Source of the DNA: Paralichthys olivaceus
Lineage: Eukaryota; Chordata; Actinopteri; Pleuronectiformes; Paralichthyidae
Direction of reading: 5' to 3'
Assembly (NCBI RefSeq): GCF_024713975.1
Contig: NC_091111.1
Span: forward strand, 7,890,501 to 7,954,500
DNA length: 64,000 nucleotides
Shown: positions 11,618 to 23,200 of the stretch, one piece after another
Layout: the number at the start of each line of letters is the position of its first letter
How positions within the stretch are numbered: position 1 is the first letter of the stretch
Program-made: the position numbers and the translations under genes
The notes under the pieces: model-generated
The model's database searches: none
What the model was told of the DNA's origin: nothing
What the model saw: the letters and a program-made list of their open reading frames with translations, nothing else

Positions 11618-13463
11618 GTGAGCCCCCGCTGTGTTTAATACTTTCAGTCACCGTCGGTCTCTTCTGTCTGTGCGTGTTCTATGTCTTCGAGTTTAGTTTG
11701 AAGACAACAACACTTCAAGTTTTGCCTCCAAATGTAGTTACTCGCTGTAGCGCGGCAGCTAATGTTAGCTAACTAGCTTCAACTTCACTAAGTCAAGCTA
11801 CCAAACATCATGGTTGACGGAGCTGTTTTTGTCGGTAAACGCAGTAAAATGCAGCTTTATCCGGTCTACGGGATGTTACTGTTAATATAAAGTGGTGGAC
11901 ATTATTCAAAGTCAACGATAACGCGAGATATTAGAACATTTGTACCCTGGACTTGCAAGCGCTCATTCATAGAAAGTTGACTTATCTCGCTACAACACGC
12001 TAACAGTCCCTGAGCACGAGTTTGTTTTCTGTAATGTGTGGATCCGTTCTGCTCTGGACTGAACCCGGCAGCAAAAAACCTACAAATGCTCTGTAATATG
12101 AGAACAAGCTATTTTAAATCCACACACAGCCAGAGGATATTGAAAAACCCGACACGTTGCGAACGAATCACAGGCACTGGGTCACTAAATGTAACAGACC
12201 CAGTGCAGCAGTAGAGTTTTATTCCAACATGTGCTGCTGCATTTCTGTTAATGCTGCACCAAGTGCGTTTATTTATGAAGTAACATTTCCATGCATGGTC
12301 CAGACATGTGAAGCATGGGAAGATCTGATCACGTCCTTTATGCAGCATAGTGGAGAAAACTGTTTTCATTCAGCAACTGATTGCACAACGTGACTATGAG
12401 AATCAGATGCACGTGTTCAGTGTTGTTTTTTTCTCAGGCATTGGGATCAACCAACTTTCAAATGAGTATTTTTATTGAAAGTAGATAGTCATGCAGAAGT
12501 GTAACATCTAAAGACTTTTGCAGTTTGGTACATACACAGATACATATACGCAGGCTGGTTTAATTTGATGAAAGCCTCAATTCAGGTCAGTACTGTATCT
12601 GGCTTGCAGCAGAGCACAGATAAAATCAATGTTAATATGCATATGCATATATTACAGCAATAACACAGCAATGAGTGTTTTTTAATCCCATGATGTCAAT
12701 TTGTGCAGAAAGTTAAAAAAAAAACAAACATCCAGAATAAATGCTACGTCACAGAAAGAGCAAACCTCCTTTACAGTGGCTAAATAAAACCATGAGGAAT
12801 ACATCAATTATCACAACTCTTCATTATAGATTCCATTTATTTTGTCAGTGATCAATAATAAATGAATTAAGGTTAGGAGCGAGGGGGCTTGGGTAATCCT
12901 TAAACTGTAAAATCATACATCTTGTAGCATTTTTTTATATTTTATCTCACTTACCAGGAGAATTTTTAAAAATTATTTTTCACATCGTCAGATTGACACA
13001 GTCTCGGCAAAGGTTTCCCACAGAGCAGAGCTTAACTGAGGCTTTTCAAGACCTCACAGTTCCCCACATTTGAAGTCTTGAGTTTGGCAGCCTGAGACAT
13101 GCTCGGTTGCCGTGTATTGATCGAACACCAGGATCAAAGAATTAGTCCATTAATTAAATCCAAACTGTGATGTTTTCTAACTCGTCTGCTGGAGTTGACT
13201 CAGCAGGTAGAGAGGAGGATTTTTTGGGATGTGTCCCTGTGGTTGTTAAGGTAGTAGGTGGGGTGTGGCCAAATGACCTACTGTAAATAACCTGATTGCT
13301 TCTCACTCCTCAGTTGCGTGTCGTGAGGTAATTTAACATCTCCCAGAACTAGTCAGCCACAGTTAGAGCTGTAATATTGAGCTGTGTATTTTTGAATAAT
13401 ACTGTAAAAGACCTTTAACTTGAAGACCTTTCTTTTTCCTATTTTTTTTGCTTATTCTCCAGA

Positions 13464-16400
13464 ATGAAGATGAAGCCCACCGCGTTGCTTCTTCTACTGC
13501 TGCTGCTTGCCGTTGTGGGACTGAGTCGAGCCCAAGCCAGGACCTCGCTTCTGGATTTCACCAACGACATCAACAGCATCCTGCCCAGCCTCAGCCGCCC
13601 GGCAAACCACAGCCGCATCTTCTATGCTGTGATGTTTGATGCAGGGAGCACGGGCACACGCATCCACGTTTACACCTTCATCCAGAGTGACACAGGTAAT
13701 GCTGAGGAGAGCAGGTTGATTGTGACATGCTTCCCTCTGCTGTTTTACTCATTCCATCATTTAGGATGCCATTTAATTACTGATACATGTGCCGTAGCAA
13801 GGAGGTCGTGCATTAGATAATTCACATGGAAACATTTAAAAGGAAAAGATTGTTTACAAGATCAAATTTCATTTTATTTGTCAATTGTAAGTTAACACAG
13901 GGTCAACAGTACAATGAAAAGTGTTGGACAAGAAGGACAGTCAGCCTAGCGATGCAATAAAAGCAATAGAGGATATAATGTGAGAAAAAGAGAGAAGACA
14001 ATTTACAATAAAAAGTTATAGAGCTTAATATAAACAGATCAATAGAACAATATACATCAGAGGATGCAAATGTAGCAGAGAAACAAGCCATGCCTCAGTT
14101 TTCCCTCCACCCTCAGTGCCTCTCAGTTCTTAAGGAGACAGAAGTTACATTTAACTTTAGCACTAATCCTATTTTGCCAGATTCAAGTCAACACCTCATC
14201 TTGAATTAAGGGATCTATTTTGCATATGTATGCTAAGCAGACTGAGGCCTCTTAATGCGTTTTAATTGCTGCTGCTGCTGCATATTTGGTGTGGGTGGAT
14301 CTTCTGTCTTGTAGAGGAGCTGCCCATTTTGGACAACGAGATGTTCCATTCCATAAAGCCTGGATTGTCTGCATATGCTGACTCCCCTGAAATGGTGAGT
14401 TCATTGTCAAACCTAATCAATTATATTGAGCCCTGGCTCTACATTGTGTTTAAAAACACTGCCACTAGCCTCCCTCCGCAGGGACTCACATTGCTAATGA
14501 ATGTTTACCTGTCACCCTGTTGTCAAGACAGTTCTGTTTTTGTTCAAGTGAGGATTGTGTGTGTGTTCTTTAAAGGCGGGACACACGGTGCAGATGTTGT
14601 TGAAGGTGGCCAAGAGGACTGTGCCTCGCGTGGAGTGGAAAAGGACCCCCGTGGTCCTCAGAGCCACGGCTGGACTCCGGCTGCTGGTCGCACAGAAAGC
14701 TCGGGCTCTGTTGGAGCAGGTAAATGAAAGTGCTGATGCCAAGACACGAGATACGATCTCGAGATTAGCTGTTTACACAATAGTGACATTTTGCAAAGCA
14801 GCGTACAGTCCTTTATCATGAGTGAGTTCTTAGGAGCTACATTGTCCAACTGTTAAAAAGGAAGCTGATAAAGACAGAACAATTTAACTGCTCCAGCAGG
14901 TGGTACGGAGAGAAGAGGAGAAGTATTGTTATCAGAGCGCTGTGAGCTTAGTGTGGATGGCTGTTGAGGAGGGGATATGATAGTAATGGAGGGCCCTGGG
15001 GCACCTTGGAAGATAAATTATATTTTATTAATCCCCCTGAGGGAATTAATTAATCCCTCCAAGTGGAGGGCACCTCTGGATGAGCTGCTATTACAGTAGA
15101 TAACATTCAGGGCATTTCTCTGCTGCTCTCCTCATGTTCTCATTCTCTCCCTCCTTCTCTTCCTCCTCAGGTTCAACATGTGTTTGATGAATCTCCCTTT
15201 CTGGTCCCAGACAACAGCGTCACTATAATGAATGGCACAAATGAAGGTACGGTCTGCACACCCTCAGACTTGACAAGCAACACATTTGTCAGTTATCGCA
15301 GCCGCTCGTGTTTTTCCCGTGGTACATCGTAGGTGGCATCGCCGAGCCTCCTGCCCTACTTCTCATCTGCTCTGCCGTTTCTATAAGGAATCCTTGTTTA
15401 CTGCAGACATTCGACTAAATTGCTCTAGATTACTGCTTGTCTTTTTTGATGACACTTTAGAAAATTGCTTTTCACCGCAAGGTTGTTGCAGCAACGTTAA
15501 AAAGGCTGTAATTATGTGGTGGAAAATGTTACTGTCTGTTGGGCCATAGTGTAATTGATTTGTCAGCATTTCAACTTTGTTTGTAGTGTTACAGCTCTTA
15601 CTCACACGTCAGCACATGTTTGTTTGTGCTGCAGCTATTGTCATTTCTGCCTGAATTTGTCATCAGCTTTTCTTAATTGAAATTGGGCACTCCGCCTGAA
15701 ATAACGTTTTCCTGTTTCTTGGTTTTCTTGTTTGCTAATTTTGTGAATGCAGGAATCCTGGCTTGGATTTCTTTGAACTTTCTGACAGGTAAGAACCGAT
15801 TGTTACACAACACTGAATATTTAACTTATTTTATTCTCTGGGCTCAGCTACTGTACATTCAAGTTGAACTTAGCGTCGGTGTCTTATAATAGATCCTTGT
15901 TCACAGCAGAGTCTGACTAACACAGCTCTTTGCCTAAAGCCGACAGCTCTGATCTTTATCAGACTCAGTGTTAGGATTTTTTACTTGAGGGTTTTTGAAG
16001 ATATAATCTTAAGGTACAATTGATACAGCTGATTCTTCTCTGTTGTGGCTTTGGGATTAAAGAAGGAAATATTTTCAGGTCACCTCAACGCACAAACCAA
16101 GAAGACGGTGGGAATATTGGATTTGGGAGGAGGATCTACGCAGATCACATTCCTGCCGAAACTGAGGGTCTGTTGTTTGTTTTTTTTGTAAGAGATTCTC
16201 CTAATTAACTGAAAAAGAAATGACTTTTCTACTCTGTCCTTCATATTCCTGTGTAGGAAACCATTGAAAGTGTTCCTGTCACTGACTTTGTTGCCAGATT
16301 TGACATCTTCAACTCAACATTTGAATTATACACTTACAGGTAACAGACAATTAATGCATGTTGCATATGTCTACATATGAATTATAAGTGATAGAATCAG

Positions 16401-19400
16401 ATCAATTCCTGATTGATTATCTTTTAATAGTCATGTCCATAAATTTATATATATTAATACATTATTGAATCGGCCTCCAGTGTTGACTGTAGTTGTTTCA
16501 AATGCCACGGATTTTGTTCTTATAACTTCACCTGGATCTGTTTTTAATTATTTCTTGCACAATTATATTTTAATTATTTAATGGCACTCAATTAAGCTTA
16601 TTGCTCCAACCTTACCCTTCAATTAAATCAAGCTGCACCAAATGCTACACAGTCAATCAGTCTGTTTGGCAGAATTAAAATCAAGATCCTGTTATTATTT
16701 CCTGGGAAAATGGTGAAAATGGATCATGGATCTGCCCCTTTGTCCTGAGTTCTTGATCCATTCTTCCAACAAGTTTTGTGGAAATCCATTCTGTAGTTTT
16801 TTTAGTTTTTGCGTAATCCTGCTAGCAAACAAACAGGCGGGGGTGAAAACATAACCTCCATGTTGCATGAGCACTTATATTTTCTGTATCATCATTAAGA
16901 TGTGAATAATAGGGATGTTTTCAGAATGATTCATTTGATATGTACACACTTTTTTTTTTACTATATATTGTTTTTAACAATCTAACATTACTCTCCTGTG
17001 ACTCCATCCAGTTACCTGGGAAATGGACTGATGGCAGGACGACTCGCCACGCTGGGCGCTCTTGGTGCAAAAGGTACTGTATATGAGGAGAAGGTGCTTT
17101 GTTGCCATTGGCTGTGGGTCAGTGTTTTTCATTTTGTGTCCGTGTGTGTCTGAAAGATACGGGGACACAACAATGAGTCAGTTTTTCCAAGCTCTCTCTC
17201 TCCTTTGTTATTTTCTTTCCTTCCTGCCTATTTCTCCAAATGCTGAGAGGTTATACAAGAGAAAGATGTGTTTGTGGGACATAAAGTCTTCCTCTCTGAT
17301 AAACCAGTGAAGTGAGACCCTGAGATGAATCATTGAAGCGCTTCAGTGAAAATTGTCTCAGTTGAGCCAGTTAGCAAATTAAACCATATCAACCGTTCAT
17401 GTCATTGCTCTCACAGGGATGGAGTGGCGGGTTTTCAAAAGTTCCTGCCTGCCGAAGAAATTCAGGGATGAATGGAGCTTTGGAGGGATCACCTATCATG
17501 TCAGCGGAGACCCAGAGGGTAAGATGTGGTTTAATTCATGAGAGGAACCAATCCAAAGCTGCCGTTTCCTCAAATGTTCCCTTTACACTTGGGACATCCA
17601 GCGTAAATTAGATAATGTGACAGGTTTGAGGAAAATACACGTCAGAAAATGTATGACTGCAGCAGTAATGTTACAAAAGCCCATTAAAATGAACTTTTCC
17701 GCATCGTTTCATAATGTTGCTCCAAAATGCGATGCATCATTTACACTGCTTTCTTCTCCAGGTTACACAGGATTCAAGCTCTGTTATCAAGAAGTACTTA
17801 AGGTGGTGAAGGACATCATTCATCAGCCATATGAGCTGGAAGGCAGCAACGTTTTCTATGCATTCTCCTATTACTTTGACAGAGCGGTGGACGCAGGCCT
17901 TATCGGTTAGTACACACACACACACACACACTCTCTGCACACACCTTACATAATTATACAGACCCAGCAAGATGTTAATACCCACTCGAACGTGAGGCTG
18001 AGAGGGGAGAATGTGACTCATCCGCACTTCGGTGTGTAGTTATTAGACAAATCGCTGTCCTCTGCCAGTCCACAGTGAAAGGCCACAGTATTCAGTATTA
18101 TGTTAATGTGCATGTGAATCTGATATTGAAATGCATGGTACAGTGTTTCAAACGTGAGCTGACCCGCTCCCCCACCACCCTCTGTTACAGATGGGGTCCA
18201 AGGTGGGATGCTGCAGGTCAGAGACTTCAAGAAGAGAGCTAAAGAGGGTGAGATGGTCAAAGCAGCGCACGGTTACTATGACAGACGTGCAGCTTGCTGT
18301 TCTTGAGACAGCATCTCCATCATCTGCACTCATGTCCTTGCTGCTAAGTCCTGCGTCATGCTCTCAGCAGAATACCGATGCCTGATTATCCAAGATACAC
18401 CAACATAATTCGTCCCTTTTTCTCTGCTCAGTGTGCAACAAGATGACCAAGTACCCTCCCATCAGCCCTTTCCTGTGCATGGACATGACCTACATCACTT
18501 GTCTGCTCAAGGATGGATTTGGCTTTAAGGAGAGCACCGTGCTGCAGGTGAGGCATCAGTGCACAACACAATCTACAGGGTTTGTAGCCTAGCTTGTAAG
18601 GATGCAACAGTAGAAACAAGTTTAAAGGTACAGTGTGTAGAATTTTGTGATATCGATTGTTGAAGTTGCATGTTGCAGCTGAACACCCCTCACCTCACCC
18701 TCTCCTTCCAAACATAAAAAAGAACCTGTGGTAGCCTTTAATTGTCGTAAAAAACTCAAAAGGTGTTTAGTTTGTCCAGTCTGGACTAATGTAAAAAACA
18801 TGGCGGCCTCCGTAGAGCGGGTCCCCTCTATGTAAATATAAAGTATTTAAATATAAAGGGCATTTTCTGGGGTAAAGAAAACTACAATTCATACAATTTA
18901 GATGAAATGAACTAGTGAAAACACATCATGAGGATTATTCTACATTAAATTTCAGCTAATAGTTCCCTTTCACCTAAATCTTACACACTGGACCTTTAAA
19001 TCTGTGCAGCTCAGACAGTTTTATGAAGTCACATTAAAGCTTGATTGATTTTAAGTGAGTTGAGTATGTTTTTACCATTTTAACTGGGCCTAGAAAAGGA
19101 TTCACAAACCCAGAGACATCCACAATTTTATGCAAGGTCATTTTAGTCACTTTTTAATTGCATCATGTTTTACTGGTGACCCGTTTAGTTAACACATGCC
19201 CTGAGCTTGAGTGTAAACAAGTAGGACTGTATCAATGGAATGTTCTATTAGCAACATCATAATAGAAATGTCTTAATCAGAATAATGTTGGAATATTTCT
19301 GTCCATGGAAACCACACATCATAAATTGCAAATATTAGTAACTATGTTTTTGTCCTTCCAAAATGTCCTTGTAAGTGGAGAGAAAAAAGAAATTCAATAC

Positions 19401-19579
19401 AAACATTTCTTACTTTTACTGTAACGGTTTTTTTTATTTCAATAAATACAAAAGGCATTTGAGTGATTTGGTGTTGGGTTCTTGTCTCCTCCTAGTTGAC
19501 CAAGAAAGTGAACAACGTGGAGGCGAGCTGGGCTCTGGGCGCCATGCTGGACCACTTCCACAACCTGAAGATCCACTGA
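13464..19579 (+). CDS. entpd5: ectonucleoside triphosphate diphosphohydrolase 5 (ER UDPase/GDPase)
   Basis: Thirteen coding exons: 13464-13695 (exon begins 13463), 14315-14394, 14576-14719, 15171-15246, 15753-15788, 16079-16167, 16257-16339, 17012-17073, 17417-17518, 17762-17905, 18191-18247, 18432-18547, 19496-19579. They total 1305 nt (434 aa; human about 428). A cleavable signal peptide is clear (a run of Leu from residue 8, then LSRAQA). Apyrase conserved regions appear in order: FDAGSTGTR (58-65), ATAGLRLL (134-141), [27 protein letters not shown] (about 204-214) and a C-terminal SWALG. There is no C-terminal membrane segment, which fits a soluble luminal enzyme. The family hydrolyses UDP and GDP to monophosphates in the ER, supporting glycoprotein glucosylation and folding. 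In zebrafish, entpd5a loss is known to block skeletal mineralisation. Which duplicate (a or b) this is cannot be told here. Confidence 0.96.
13863..14095. repeat. interspersed-repeat fragment in entpd5 intron 2
   Basis: The text TTTCATTTTATTTGTCAATT, then ACAGTACAATGAAAAGTG and an A-rich tail with repeated CAATAAAA-like words, resembles the 3' ends of retroposon families common in teleosts. It lies wholly inside the intron. The family was not identified. Confidence 0.35.
15000..15062. repeat. short repeat tail (TTTATTAATCCCCCTGAGGG type)
   Basis: The words TTTATTAATCCCCCTGAGGG and GAATTAATTAATCC match the recurrent 'TTTATTGATCCCC..GAGGGAAATT' end seen in many fish interspersed repeats. Only this end is recognisable. 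It lies in the intron between 14719 and 15171. Confidence 0.35.
16702..16862. repeat. diverged copy of an ancient interspersed repeat
   Basis: The blocks ATTCTTCCAACAAGTTTTGTGG, TAGTTTTTGCGTAATCCTGC and GTGAAAACATAACCTCC parallel the longer copy in actr10 at 53823-54540. It lies in the entpd5 intron between 16339 and 17012. No coding capacity. Confidence 0.6.
18626..18995. mobile_element. MITE copy 1, flanked by TTAA
   Basis: The termini are inverted repeats: AGGTACAGTGTGTA at the left and TACACACTGGACCT at the right. TTAA flanks both ends (18622-18625 and 18996-18999). Inside are CTCACCCTCTCCTTCCAAAC, AAGGTGTTTAGTTTGTCCAG and an ACATGGCGGCC word shared with family members I recognise from perciform genomes. 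It is about 370 bp with no ORF, so it is non-autonomous. It lies in the last intron of entpd5. The TTAA flanks suggest piggyBac-type mobilisation (inference). Confidence 0.75.
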
Positions 19580-20295
19580 GTGACTACTGATTCAGTTGGT
19601 GGCTCAATAACAAACACAACAAGTAACGGGCACTAGCTTATCTAACAGGCCCAGACGTTTGCTGTTTTTCATATGAGCTTTATTTCTTTATTTATTCTCT
19701 AGTATTAATATATATTAAGCTGTAAATGAGCATTGAGAGTTAAGTGGTGTTTGAGTGAAAGACGTTTCAATAACACACTCAGTTAATGCAGCTTTGGACG
19801 ACAGTTTGTGTTTGAGATATCAGGGCGAATTGGCTGCTTGTATAGTGTGAGACCAGTGTTTACATCCATCAATATAAAATACTGTGCTTTAGCAGTTTTT
19901 AATGCCAAGGGTTTTATTTTTTACTAATAGGGATAATGGGTTATACATGTGTCTGGTACATTTCAATAAGTGGCACTCACTGTGCAGTTGAGAGCATCAC
20001 TGCATTTTAACCTCTGGCTTCAGTCTATAGTGATTATGCAATCTGCACGGAACAATTCACGGTCATTATATTATCATAAACTTTAAAACCCGTCTCAGTA
20101 TTTCTTTGGGAGCATTAGTTTTAAAAACTTGAGGAAAAAAGGTTGTTTGTACAAACTCTGCCCTTTTCACGCTTTTCAAAATAAAACCATTGTTGGTTGC
20201 TAATTACAAATATCTACAGGGGTTAAAGTCAGTGATTCATCTATTTACACGTTGATGTTTAGTCCACTGAGTGTGTGACATTTGTCACAGCAGAA
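19580..20295. other. convergent 3' regions of entpd5 and znf410
   Basis: This 716-base stretch separates the two stop codons. On the plus strand the best poly(A) signal is AATAAA at 20180-20185. On the minus strand the nearest canonical signals, read as TTTATT on the plus strand, are at 19913-19918 and 19679-19684. If both are used, the two 3' UTRs overlap by roughly 270 bases or more. No gene lies here. Confidence 0.5.
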
Positions 20296-23200
20296 CTACA
20301 GCAGCGTCACCACGTCTTCTCCATATGCATGGCCTTCCGTCGTCATGGTCACCAGCTCGTGTGGCTGAGAAAGAACTACCACTGAGTCTGCAGAGCCTGA
20401 GGGAGGGACACCAACACAATGACGTGAAGTTAATTCATCAACTTACGTAACTTCCAGTGTAAAAGGTTTTGCTGTTCATAAAGTGTCATTCTCTGCTTAT
20501 AAAGAAGCTTGAAACCACAAACAAGGAGCAAATATCAGTCTTTAAACTTGTAATATAGAAATGTATAATATTATCTGACATCTTGATAGTTATCAATATG
20601 GATTCATAATCTGTATAATCTTTGGCCATGTCTCCCTTATCAACCAACAACACCCAGCAGAACAGGTAAAACAAACGCCACCAACATGCCGACATCAGAC
20701 GCACGTCGGTGTTCAAACCAATCAATGTCGAGTATCAGTAAACAAAAATCTGTAGTAGGCTTCCTAAATTACGAGTAACCAAAACTAACCAGACCAAATG
20801 TAAACACGTGAACCTTGGTTTTTGACTTTCAGGTGTGAAAAGCATGTGGCAGTCACAATCTACTTGTGTCCACTATGAAGGAGTTGTGTTTGGTATTTGT
20901 GACCTTTTCTTCTTGCCACACATGTTCCTGCAGGGTTTAAAACTGAATCACCACAAATACAGGCTCCAACTATTCTGCATCACAAATAAAAGACAGTTTA
21001 AGTCACATCATTTAAGATGTATTAATACAACCGAAGTTCATTGTAGGTGTAAAAGTGAAAACAACAAATGTTGAAGACTTGACTGAGGTCACTAACTGAT
21101 TAAAACACTTCACTTGGTGATCAACACCAGGAGTTGACTCAGCACCTCTGACATTAACACTGAGAGCTTTGCTAAAGTAGTGATCATAACATGTCGTACA
21201 TGCACACGCGCCTACCTGGGGATCTCAGCATAGCATGATGAAGATTCATGGGTTCCACGGCTGTTGTCATGGTGACCATACTGTCTGTATTCTCCCCGTC
21301 TGCTTCCAGCAGGCTGCTTTGCGTCAGCGCCTCTCCTGTCACCGGCCAAAAAAAAAAAAACAACTTCACACAAGAGAAGAGTGAGGTAGAGAGTGACACA
21401 CGAGCTGACATCAGAGTCCCATGTTGGTTTTGAATGTGGAGTCAAACCTGAAATTGTGTGCAAATTCTTAAGTTAAAGGGCTGCAGTTATTCCAACAGTC
21501 TCCTTAAAAATAAAACTGTGTCTCTGTTATGCATAAATAACTCAGAAACTACCCCTCTGTTGCAAAGCTGTATCTTCCTTTGCTTTTCTTTTACAAAAGA
21601 CCAGCCTCTTTGGGGAAGCTGACCCGAATAAATCTGCTGTTTATAATTAGAGCTTTGGCAGCGTTTCCTCTTCCAGCAGCGGTGCTTCCCCCACTGCTGC
21701 AGAAATGTGACAAGAAGGCGAAAGCACCGTCTGCTCTCGTTGTTTCACTCAGTGATTCACGCCATATAGAAAACTAATTTAGGCCGACTTTGTAAAATTA
21801 GACGTTTGAAGGAATGTTAAGAGCTCATTCAGAGGCGTTTTTTAAAATCTGAAGCAGTACTGAAGCTGGAGTTGAGAACAGAGGCAGGAGTGCAGTCGGG
21901 TAAATTTCCTACATCTGCGGTGGAAGATTTACTCGAGCAGCAACTTGTTTATCTCATTTAATAGATGTTTTAATAAGGCGAGAGAAGCTTGAAGACATAA
22001 TTTGTGTTAATTTTTCAACTTGTAAATTATATACTTTCAAAGACATCAGCAGTCTGAAATAAATCAGCTACGGACCCTTAAAAAAATTATAATTCAAATT
22101 TTTCCATTTAAGTGCTGAGAGTCATTAATAATTTAAAAAACCTCCCTGAATGTAACTTAGACTAACACCATCCTTATGCACATTTTAAAATGTATGGGCT
22201 GCTTCAAGCAACATAATCCAAGGATTCACATGTACCTCCCACACTAGATGTGTGTGTTACTTGTATTTCTGTCTTTCTGAGAACCAGTTTGATCATTACA
22301 CCGTATTAAATGGGGCTATTTTGGTCAAGTGAGGATATTTTGGTTTTCTTTAAATTTAAGGCTAGATCCATATTAATGTTTGCGTCTTCAAGGCAGGTGT
22401 ATGCCAGCGTCAAAATATATCTCATCTCCTACACATGTGGAGAGTATCATTGAGGCCAGTGCAGGTAGTCTTCTTCCAGAACGGGGTCATATGATAGGAG
22501 CCAGACAAATCAGCAAAGGCTGCGTCATGACCCAAAAACTTAATTAGCAAGCGGTTGTCATTGTCTACATTATTTGTTGTTTCTGCTCGTCCAGACTATA
22601 ACGCAGCCCCAGAGTTTTCACAGTAAAACGGTGCCAGCAGCATTTCCATACAAGCAGCTCTAAAACTGCCACCAGGCATATCTGTGGCTCGGTTGATGTA
22701 GTATGGATGTAGCATAAGGGTCAAGACTTGGTTTAGGGTTCAGGTTAGAATTAGGTTTATCTTGGGGTTATTTTAAGGGTTGGGTTTATGCAGGTATTTG
22801 TTAGAGTTGACCTGTTTCTCTGCTGTCGCTGCTGAGCCCCTCCTCTCCGTGTCTCTTCCTCATGTGGACGTTTCTGCTGCCGGACTGAGAGAAGGTCTTA
22901 CCACAGATCCCACAGAGATGAGGCTTCTCACCTGGGGGGAACACACACACAGAGATAGGTACTATAATGTGATCCCTTCTGAACTGACTCAAGGCACATG
23001 ATGATAACCTCTACATCCGTAACACTAGTTTCCAAAAAAAAAAAAGATCTTAGCTGTAAACTGTGTCTCACTCACCTGAATGCACGAGCATGTGTTTTCG
23101 TAGACTGGAATACTCTGCAAAGGATCTGCCGCAACCATCTGCATCACAGAGAAAAGGCTTCTCTCCTGGAAACAGCCACCCACCCCCCACACAGACACAC

